NCBI GenBank assembly: GCA_021732965.1
Contig: JAKFVZ010000214.1
Location: 1 to 9,588, forward strand
Length of the DNA: 9,588 bases
Direction: 5' to 3'
Source of the DNA: Reyranella sp.
GTDB taxonomy: Bacteria > Pseudomonadota > Alphaproteobacteria > Reyranellales > Reyranellaceae
Numbering within the stretch: position 1 is the first letter of the stretch; every line of letters starts with the position of its first letter. Positions 1 to 5,231 of this stretch are shown here, piece after piece. Both the position numbers and the translations under genes were made by a program. The notes under the pieces are model-generated. The model was given only the letters and a program-made list of their open reading frames with translations. It ran no database searches and was not told the origin of the DNA.

Positions 1-149
1 TCACGCCCAAGCCGGCGGCACCGGCCGACCGGACGGCGTTACAGGCCCTGCTGGTCGCCGCGCGCGCCGAAGCCGAGCGTGGCCAGGAGGCCAATTGCCT
101 CGACGCGCTCGAAAAGGCCCGGAAGCTCCTCGAGCGCGCGGAAAAGTGA
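1..149 (+). CDS. C-terminal end of an unidentified protein (partial, enters from left edge)
   Basis: An open frame runs from the left edge (first full codon at 3) to a TGA at 147-149, giving 48 residues. The end is rich in Ala, Leu, Glu, Lys and Arg (for example ALQALLVAARAEAERG and CLDALEKARKLLERAEK) and reads like one or two amphipathic helices of a soluble protein, with a Pro/Ala stretch before them that could be a linker. Third positions are about 85% G/C, as expected for a real gene here. I do not recognise the family. It overlaps the 3' end of the minus-strand gene ending at 39 by 111 bp, codon-on-codon, so one of the two may be a mirror of the other. The helix-like composition argues that this frame is coding, but only the missing upstream part would settle it. 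Confidence 0.5.
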   Translation, partial: TPKPAAPADRTALQALLVAARAEAERGQEANCLDALEKARKLLERAEK

Positions 150-683
150 CGCGATCCAGCTGATGTCCTCGAGGTCGATCGGCCCCAGCACGAAGAACAG
201 GGCGAGGCAGCTAACCGCCACCGCCGCCGCGACGGTGAGTCGGCGTGCTGTCGGCTGCGGCCGCGCCGGCACCACGCGATAGAGGACGCGACCGCCGCGC
301 AGTTCGACCCGTTGCGCGACACGGCGACGCCGTCGCGGCTCCGGCTCGGGTGGCAAGGCGATCTGGCGCACGGACACCGCATCGGGCGCGGACTTCTTCA
401 CCCAGGCGTCGGCAGCATCGGTGCGCGCGCTTTCCAGCGCCGTCAGCGGATCGGGCGCGGGCTTTTTCTCCTCGCCCCTCCACGCGTGCGGCAGGGCGAC
501 GGCCAGCCGCAGCAGAGTGAAAACCAGCCACGCCGTCGCGATCGGCAGGCCGACGCGGAAAGCCGGATGCGTGTCCGACGTGGTCCAGGCCCAAACGCTC
601 GTTGCAGCACCGGCCAGCGTCATCGCGATGCCGGCAACGACGATGACAACGGCGGTGACGCGGAAGACAAGAAGCGACGCCAT
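39..683 (-). CDS. Hypothetical membrane protein with three predicted transmembrane helices
   Basis: A 214-residue protein of unknown family. Hydrophobic segments lie at about residues 5-31, 43-66 and 148-168. Between the second and third is a charged, proline-rich stretch with an arginine run near 117-121 (PEPEPRRRRR), probably cytoplasmic by the positive-inside rule. After the third segment comes an amphipathic tail (about 169-200). I see no catalytic motif. The ATG at 683 is placed immediately before the first hydrophobic segment, but no clear Shine-Dalgarno precedes it. The gene starts 24 bp after the stop of the hemolysin III-like gene on the same strand, so the two are probably co-transcribed and share a membrane setting. 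Its last 35 codons overlap the end of an opposing frame (1-149), which leaves the true C-terminus slightly uncertain. No function is assigned. Confidence 0.7.
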   Translation of the reverse strand: MASLLVFRVTAVVIVVAGIAMTLAGAATSVWAWTTSDTHPAFRVGLPIATAWLVFTLLRLAVALPHAWRGEEKKPAPDPLTALESARTDAADAWVKKSAPDAVSVRQIALPPEPEPRRRRRVAQRVELRGGRVLYRVVPARPQPTARRLTVAAAVAVSCLALFFVLGPIDLEDISWIASLFRALEELPGLFERVEAIGLLATLGFGARGDQQGL

Positions 684-707
684 GCGATCAGCTAAAGCGG
701 CGCGGCT

Positions 708-1337
708 TCAGCGCGTCAACAACAACAGGATCGCCGCATAGTGGATAGAAGCCGCGACCAGCACCGAGGCATGCCACAGCGCCTGCTGATACGGCAGCCG
801 GCTCGACAGATGGAAGATCGTGCCCAGCGAATAGACCACGCCGCCTGCGAGAAGCAGGAGGAGCGTCGTCGGCTCGACCGAGGCCAGCAGTTCGTCGAGC
901 GCGAACAGGCCGATCCAGCCCATCAGGAGATAGAGCACGACCGACAGCGATTCGATGCGACGCGGCTGCAGCAGCTTCGCCGCGATGCCGATGGCCGCCG
1001 CCGTCCACATCACCGCCGTGAGCCCGCTCGACCACGGCTCGCGCAACTTCAGCACCGTAAGGGGCGTATAGGTGCCGGCGATCATCACGAAGATCGCGGC
1101 GTGATCGAACCGGCGCAGCCATTCGCGCCACGGACTGGCTATCCGCAGGTTATAGGCCGCCGAGCAGCCCAGCATGGCGAGCAAGCCCACGACATAGACG
1201 AGGACCGGCGCCATCTGCCCCGGCGACTGCGCGGCGACGATCAGGATCGCGACCGCGCCGACGACACCCAGCACGAGGCCGAGCGCATGCACCGCCGCAT
1301 CGGCGCGCAGATGGCGATCGAATGTCCGTTCCGGCAT
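708..1337 (-). CDS. Hemolysin III / PAQR-like (HlyIII family) seven-helix membrane protein
   Basis: A 209-residue, very hydrophobic protein with about seven membrane segments, the usual size for bacterial HlyIII. The family signature FDHAAIFVMIAGTYTP is at residues 77-92, and the last helix carries LWHASVLVAASIHYAA (187-202). An N-terminal His (VHALG, 16-20) fits the family start. The ATG at 1337 was chosen because it gives family length; the open frame continues to 1505, but that extension is Arg/Cys/Ser-rich and does not look like protein. No good Shine-Dalgarno is visible. Compared with the classical PAQR/CREST zinc site (Ser-x3-His in helix 2, His-x3-His in helix 7), the matching places here read SAAYN (59-63) and QALWH (185-189), so two of the three His ligands appear to be absent. 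The biochemical role of bacterial HlyIII proteins is poorly defined; 'hemolysin' is a historical name and does not imply virulence here. Confidence 0.88.
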   Translation of the reverse strand: MPERTFDRHLRADAAVHALGLVLGVVGAVAILIVAAQSPGQMAPVLVYVVGLLAMLGCSAAYNLRIASPWREWLRRFDHAAIFVMIAGTYTPLTVLKLREPWSSGLTAVMWTAAAIGIAAKLLQPRRIESLSVVLYLLMGWIGLFALDELLASVEPTTLLLLLAGGVVYSLGTIFHLSSRLPYQQALWHASVLVAASIHYAAILLLLTR

Positions 1338-1411
1338 GGCGGCACGATGCGGTCGCGCACGACCGGCCGCAACGGCTAGAATGGCCGCAACAGTTCCGGA
1401 GGAAACCGAAG
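1338..1411. promoter_or_regulatory. Divergent intergenic region between the HlyIII-like and Rid-family genes
   Basis: These 74 bp separate two genes transcribed away from each other, so promoters for both may lie here or extend into the neighbouring gene starts. The only sigma-70-like element I can point to is TAGAAT at 1377-1382 on the plus strand (five of six matches to TATAAT), about 30 bp before the Rid start, without a convincing -35 at the usual distance. The plus-strand ribosome binding site GGAGGAAA (1397-1404) closes the region. I find no clear operator palindrome. Confidence 0.3.
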
Positions 1412-1831
1412 ATGAGCGCATCCGACATCGCCTACACGCCGATCCTGCCCGAAGGCTGGCCGCGCCCGCGCGGCTTCTCGCATGCCGTCGTGGCGACAGG
1501 CACACGCAGCGTGCGCATCGCCGGCCAGCTCGGGCGCGAGCCCGGCCAGGCCAGCATTCCCGCCGACGCCGATGCCGGCGCGCAATGGCGCATCGCGCTC
1601 GGCAATCTCGTCACCGTCCTGAAGGCGGCCGGTGGCGAGCCGCAGCATCTCGTGGCGCTGCGTGCCTACGTGACCGACATCGCCGAGTTCAATGCCGCCG
1701 GCGCAGCCGTCGGCGCCGCCTGGGGCGCCACGCTCGGCCGTCACTTCCCGGCGATGACGCTGGTGCAGGTGTCGGCGCTGATCGATCCCAACGCGAAGGT
1801 CGAGATCGAGGGCGAGGCGATCCTGCCCTGA
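1412..1831 (+). CDS. Rid-family (YjgF/YER057c/UK114) protein lacking the catalytic Arg
   Basis: A 139-residue protein, the normal length for the small trimeric Rid fold. Visible family features are the strand SVRIAGQLG (33-41), the helix with LGNLVTVLKAAGG (63-75), the strand LVALRAYVTDIAEFN (80-94) and the closing VEIEGEAI (130-137). In RidA proper, a Pro-Ala-Arg motif supplies the arginine that binds the carboxylate of 2-aminoacrylate-type imines and is needed for deamination. Here the same place reads FPAMTLVQV (112-120), with Met115 for Arg. The N-terminal GWPRPRGF and the HFPAM stretch fit a separate Rid subgroup that I recall from catabolic contexts. It should therefore not be called an imine deaminase on homology alone. 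The start at 1412 is well supported by GGAGGAAA eight bases upstream; the open frame extends further upstream, but without family similarity. It may be the first gene of the plus-strand block. Confidence 0.9.
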   Translation: MSASDIAYTPILPEGWPRPRGFSHAVVATGTRSVRIAGQLGREPGQASIPADADAGAQWRIALGNLVTVLKAAGGEPQHLVALRAYVTDIAEFNAAGAAVGAAWGATLGRHFPAMTLVQVSALIDPNAKVEIEGEAILP

Positions 1832-1905
1832 CACGACGAGCGTTCGCAATCGAACAGTCGGCCGCTTGTGCGGAGACGGAAATGCAGGCAACGGCTTCCT
1901 GACAC

Positions 1906-3249
1906 ATGCCGATCTCCAGTCGCTTCGTCATCACTTCAACGATCCTGCTGCTCGGCGTCGGACTGCTGACGCTGCTGGGCATCGTCGGCACGACGATCTG
2001 GCTGGGCCAGCGCGCGCAGGTCTATTTCGCGCTGGTGAGCGAGGCGCGGACCAACCGCGCCGCGGCGGTCGAGCTGCGCAGCGCGCTGCAGACCGCGGAA
2101 TCGAGCCAGCGCGGCTTTCTTGTGAGCGGGAACGAGATCTATCTCGCGCCCTATGACAGCGCCAAGGGACAGGCCGAGCGGCAGCTCGACACGCTGCGGC
2201 AGGCGCTGGCCGGCGACAGAACATGGGAGCCCCTGATCCGGCGGCTCTCCGCCATCGTCGCCGAAAAGATTCGCGAGATGGACGACACGATCGCCCTACG
2301 CGCCAACCTGCGGGATGCCGAGGCGATGGCCTTGTTGCGGACCAACCGCGGCAAGGCGCTGATGGACGAGGCCAACGTCTTCCTCTCCGGCATCGTGCGG
2401 GCCGCCGAGGAGCGGCTGTCGGAGGGCATCGCCGAGCAGCGCGAGAATGCCGTGATGCTGCGCTGGGTCTCGATCGTGGGCGGCCTCGTGATCATCCTGG
2501 TGGTCGCGGGCGTCGCCATCACGGTGCTGCGTTATGCGCAGGAGATCGCGCAGGCCCGCGACGAGGTGCGCCTCGTCAACGCCACGCTGGAGGACCGCGT
2601 CGCGCGCCGCACCGCCGATCTCGCCCAGGCGCGCGACCGCGCCGAGGTGCTGCTGGCCGAAGTGAACCATCGCGTGGCCAACAGCCTGACGCTCGTGGCC
2701 TCGCTGGTGCGATTGCAGGCCAATGCCCTGACCGACCGCGGGGCGCGCGCCGCCCTCGACGAGACCCAGGCACGCATCCTCGCCATCTCGCTGGTCCACA
2801 AGCGCCTCTACAGTTCCGGCGACGTGCGCTACGTCGAGCTCAACGAGTATCTGTCGAGCCTGATCGAGCATCTGGAAACGTCGATGCGCGCCGAAGGCCA
2901 TGGCGGCATCGCGGTGCGCCACGAGCTGGAGCCGCTGCAGCTGCGCACCGACGCCAGCGTCAATCTCGGCGTCGTGGTGGCCGAATGGCTGACCAACGCC
3001 TTCAAGTACGCTTACCCGGAAGGCGCCGGCGAGGTGCGCGTGAAGCTGAGCCGCCTGCACGACGGCCGGGCCGAGCTGATCGTCGAGGACGACGGCGTGG
3101 GCCGCAAGGAAGGTGGTCAGCCCAAGGGCACCGGCATCGGAACGCGCGTGGTGAAGGGGATCGCGCAGACCATGCGCGCCGAGGTTCGCTACCTGCCGCG
3201 CGAGCCCGGCATGGCCGCCCAACTGATCTTTCCGCTTTCGACGGACTGA
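1906..3249 (+). CDS. Membrane sensor histidine kinase, CHASE3 + HisKA_2 + HATPase_c
   Basis: A 447-residue sensor kinase. Transmembrane helix 1 is at about 8-32. An extracytoplasmic helical region (about 35-185) has the CHASE3 hallmark of an acidic/Gln-rich helix followed by SSQRGFLVSGNEIYLAPY (66-83). Helix 2 is at about 187-208, then a coiled linker (about 212-248). The phosphoacceptor region reads EVNHRVANSL (252-261), with His255 the likely phosphorylated residue, typical of HisKA_2. The ATP-binding domain has an N box AEWLTNAFKYAYPEG (359-373; Glu360, Asn364, Lys367), G1 DDGVG (395-399) and G2 GTGIGTRVV (408-416). The WxE motif of HWE kinases is not seen. No receiver domain and no adjacent response regulator are present. 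The start is firm: an in-frame TGA lies two codons upstream of the ATG, though the Shine-Dalgarno is weak. The ligand is unknown; the following gene encodes a periplasmic binding protein that is a candidate partner. Confidence 0.93.
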   Translation: MPISSRFVITSTILLLGVGLLTLLGIVGTTIWLGQRAQVYFALVSEARTNRAAAVELRSALQTAESSQRGFLVSGNEIYLAPYDSAKGQAERQLDTLRQALAGDRTWEPLIRRLSAIVAEKIREMDDTIALRANLRDAEAMALLRTNRGKALMDEANVFLSGIVRAAEERLSEGIAEQRENAVMLRWVSIVGGLVIILVVAGVAITVLRYAQEIAQARDEVRLVNATLEDRVARRTADLAQARDRAEVLLAEVNHRVANSLTLVASLVRLQANALTDRGARAALDETQARILAISLVHKRLYSSGDVRYVELNEYLSSLIEHLETSMRAEGHGGIAVRHELEPLQLRTDASVNLGVVVAEWLTNAFKYAYPEGAGEVRVKLSRLHDGRAELIVEDDGVGRKEGGQPKGTGIGTRVVKGIAQTMRAEVRYLPREPGMAAQLIFPLSTD

Positions 3250-3316
3250 CCTAAAGTCGACGCTGCTGGCGTTCCATCAGGGGAAGCAGCGACGATGCGG
3301 GAGGATTCAGGCGCAG

Positions 3317-4462
3317 ATGCTTTCGGGGCGGACTCTGGCGGGCGTTCTGGCTGCGTGCCTGCTTGCCGCGAGCCCGATGGCGCACGCCCAGAATCCGGTC
3401 CCGCCGGGACCGCAGGGCATCGTGGTGCCGACCGTCTTCCCGCCGTTCAACGCCAACGCCCCGGCCTGCACGCCACCGCCGGGCCTGCGCAAGGTTCTGG
3501 CCTTCGCGCAGGACAATGAGCGCGAGTTCATGCAGGGGGTCGCCCGTGGCCTCGCCCTGGCGGCACGCGACCGCGGCTTCGAATACCGGATCGCGCTCGC
3601 CCGCAACGACGCGGCCCTGATGATCGAACAGGTGCAGCAGTTCCGCAGCGCCGGCGTCGGTGCCGTGGTCACCGCCCCTGTCGATCCGGCGTCCCTGGCG
3701 CCCAGCCTGCAGCAGCTCATCTGGGGCGGCGCCTATGTCGGCGCCGTGGTGCCACCGCCCGCGACCGAGATTCTGAACGCGCCGCAATATCTCACCGGCA
3801 AGGTGTTGGGCGATGCCGCCGCTGCCTATATCCGCGACCGATTGCGCGGCCGTGCCAAGGTCGTGCTTCTCACACATGACAGCCTGCAGTTCCTGGCGCC
3901 GCGCTTCGTGGCCATGCGCGATGCGCTGAAGACCCTGCCCGGCGTAACCATCGTGGCCGATCTCTCGCCGCAGACGGTGAACAAGGAGGGCGGCAACGCC
4001 GCGATGCGCACCATCCTGCTGGCCCATCCCACGGTCGACGTCGTCCTGGGCGCCGATACGGTCGTGCTGGGCGCGCTCGACGCCCTGCGTGCGGCCGGCA
4101 AGGCGCGGAACGACCAGTTCCTGGGCGGCATCGACGGCGAGCCCGAGGCCGTCGCCGAGATCAAGAAGGGCGGGCCCTACAAGGCCAGCATCAGTCTCGC
4201 CTCACCGATCTTCGCCTATGCGCTGGGGCAGCACGCGGCCGACTGGCTGGAGGGAAAGAGCGTGCCGCAGGCGATGGACATCCTGCCCAGCGCCCTGTCG
4301 CTCGCGAACATCGCGCGCTACGAGGCCGACGTCGCCGACCCCGCCAGCGTCTATCGCGATCCCGTGCGCCGCGCCGAGTATCTCAGGATGTACGGCAACA
4401 TCTGCTACGAAACGCGCGACCAGTACGTGAACTTCCCCTGGTCGTCGGAGCGACGACCCTAG
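3317..4462 (+). CDS. Periplasmic sugar-type solute-binding protein (Peripla_BP_4/LacI-like fold)
   Basis: A 381-residue exported protein. Residues 1-24 form a signal peptide (short basic start, hydrophobic core, AHA-Q cleavage site). The mature part follows the type I periplasmic-binding fold: VLAFAQDNEREFMQGVARGL (60-79) is the first strand and helix, a Gln-containing helix (MIEQVQQFRSAG, 102-113) precedes the strand AVVTAPVDP (116-124), RAKVVLLTHDS (179-189) opens the second lobe, and VDVVLGADTVVLGALDAL (240-257) and FLGGIDGEPEAVAEIK (268-283) match the ligand-pocket strands of ribose/galactose-type binding proteins. Cys51 and Cys363 are the only mature cysteines and could form a disulfide tying the N-terminal extension to the C-terminal tail. 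No permease or ATPase gene is nearby. It lies 67 bp after the sensor kinase on the same strand. GGAGG at 3300-3304 lies 12 bases before the ATG, slightly far but acceptable. Ligand unknown. Confidence 0.88.
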   Translation: MLSGRTLAGVLAACLLAASPMAHAQNPVPPGPQGIVVPTVFPPFNANAPACTPPPGLRKVLAFAQDNEREFMQGVARGLALAARDRGFEYRIALARNDAALMIEQVQQFRSAGVGAVVTAPVDPASLAPSLQQLIWGGAYVGAVVPPPATEILNAPQYLTGKVLGDAAAAYIRDRLRGRAKVVLLTHDSLQFLAPRFVAMRDALKTLPGVTIVADLSPQTVNKEGGNAAMRTILLAHPTVDVVLGADTVVLGALDALRAAGKARNDQFLGGIDGEPEAVAEIKKGGPYKASISLASPIFAYALGQHAADWLEGKSVPQAMDILPSALSLANIARYEADVADPASVYRDPVRRAEYLRMYGNICYETRDQYVNFPWSSERRP

Positions 4463-4486
4463 CCGCGCACTCGGGGGAAGGTGAGA

Positions 4487-5116
4487 ATGCCGGACCAGAG
4501 CGGCTATTGGGATCGTGGCGCGGGCAAGACCTTCACCCACCCGCTTAGTGCCGACTTCCTGGCGGCGCTACGGACCGGCGACCGTCTCCTCGACTATGGC
4601 TGCGGCTACGGCCGCAGCCTGGCGCAACTCGCGGAGCTCGGCTTCGGCAATTCGGTCGGAGTCGACTTCTCCGGCGAGATGATCGCGCGGGGCCGCCGGG
4701 AGCATCCACGACTTGAGCTGCGTCATATCACGCAGATCGTCGTCGACGAGCCCGACGCAAGTTTCGACGCCGCGATGATACTGGCGGTCCTCACCTGCAT
4801 CGTCGGCGACAATCAGCAGGACGCGGTGCTGCGGGAGATCCGCCGGCTGCTGCGTCCCGGCGGCGTGCTGTTCATCAGCGACATGCCGCTGCAGGACGAC
4901 GACCGCAATCGCGCACGCTACGCCGCGGGCGTCGTACGAGGTCCCTACGGCACATTTGACACCGGCGATGGCGGCACGGTGCGCCATCACTGCGACGATC
5001 GCATGCAAGGCTGGCTGAACGGCTTCGAGTCGATCAGCACCAAGAGAATCGACCTCATGACGATGCACGGCAATCCCGCCACGGGCGTGCAGCTCGTGGC
5101 CCGCAAGGCTTCATGA
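4487..5116 (+). CDS. Class I SAM-dependent methyltransferase (Methyltransf_11-like)
   Basis: A 209-residue cytoplasmic protein with the Rossmann methyltransferase motifs in order: motif I LLDYGCGYGRS (34-44, the SAM-binding glycine loop), the acidic end of strand 2 GVDFSGEMI (58-66), a motif FDAAMILAVLTCI (93-105), and LRPGGVLFISDMPL (122-135). The N-terminal YWDRGAGKTFTHPL (7-20) resembles a subgroup of small uncharacterised methyltransferases. The acceptor substrate cannot be told from sequence. ATG at 4487 is preferred over the in-frame GTG at 4481 because GGGGGAAGG (4473-4481) is then correctly spaced. It starts 24 bp after the binding-protein gene on the same strand, so co-transcription with it is likely. 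The stop codon TGA (5114-5116) is also the first three bases of the palindromic repeat that follows, so an ancestral C-terminus could have been trimmed by the repeat; the domain nonetheless appears complete. Confidence 0.9.
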   Translation: MPDQSGYWDRGAGKTFTHPLSADFLAALRTGDRLLDYGCGYGRSLAQLAELGFGNSVGVDFSGEMIARGRREHPRLELRHITQIVVDEPDASFDAAMILAVLTCIVGDNQQDAVLREIRRLLRPGGVLFISDMPLQDDDRNRARYAAGVVRGPYGTFDTGDGGTVRHHCDDRMQGWLNGFESISTKRIDLMTMHGNPATGVQLVARKAS

Positions 5117-5226
5117 CCCCTCCACCCCTTCGGGGCACCTCCCCATTTGAATGGGGAGGAACGAAGATCATTTGCCTCCCCATTCAAATGGGGAGGTGTC
5201 GGCGTCTTACGCCGACGGAGGGGTCA
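5114..5226. repeat. Nested palindromic intergenic repeat (REP/MITE-like), 113 bp
   Basis: The element is bounded by a perfect 10-bp inverted repeat, TGACCCCTCC (5114-5123) and GGAGGGGTCA (5217-5226). Adding flanking GCTTC (5108-5112) and GAAGC (5227-5231) extends it if A5113 bulges out. Inside are a small hairpin CCCC-TTC-GGGG (5125-5135), a perfect 24-bp inverted repeat pairing 5136-5159 with 5175-5198 across a 15-base spacer, and a hairpin GTCGGCGT-CTT-ACGCCGAC (5198-5216). Each 24-bp arm is itself nearly palindromic (CCTCCCCATT, two central bases, AATGGGGAGG), so cruciform and double-hairpin folds compete. It contains no gene and no transposase. I recall similar CCTCCCC-type repeats dispersed between genes of several alphaproteobacteria; copy number here cannot be tested. 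It fills nearly the whole gap between two convergent genes. Confidence 0.88.
5136..5198. terminator. Possible bidirectional transcription terminator within the repeat
   Basis: The perfect 24-bp stem (5136-5159 with 5175-5198, 15-base loop) sits between the convergent methyltransferase and CoA-transferase genes and would form on transcripts from either side. No T tract follows the stem on either strand, so it is not a textbook intrinsic terminator. The terminator role is inferred from position and stem strength. Confidence 0.4.
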
Positions 5227-5231
5227 GAAGC

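Noticed and set aside
691..712. Imperfect hairpin GCTAAAGC...GCTTCAGC between the HlyIII-like and membrane-protein genes
   Set aside because: It has only seven of eight pairs and no T tract, and it overlaps the stop codon between two closely spaced same-strand genes; chance is sufficient.
1338..1505. Upstream extension of the HlyIII-like frame (56 extra codons)
   Set aside because: The extra residues are Arg/Cys/Ser-rich and overlap the start of the opposing Rid gene; family length is reached from the ATG at 1337.
1842..1873. Two tiny stem-loops (GTTCG-CAAT-CGAAC and CCGC-TTGT-GCGG) between the Rid and kinase genes
   Set aside because: Stems of 5 and 4 bp are too short to support a terminator or riboswitch call.
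2296..3222. A 308-codon open frame on the minus strand opposite the sensor kinase
   Set aside because: It is a mirror of the kinase frame, with low-complexity His/Gly/Gln-rich content, while the kinase shows all catalytic boxes.
3261..3291. CGCTGCT / AGCAGCG inverted repeat between the kinase and binding-protein genes
   Set aside because: A 7-bp stem with a 17-base loop and no T tract is weak and expected by chance in GC-rich DNA.
3251..4027. A 258-codon open frame on the minus strand opposite the periplasmic binding protein
   Set aside because: It is antisense to a gene with a signal peptide and fold motifs; there is no protein-like pattern in the mirror frame.
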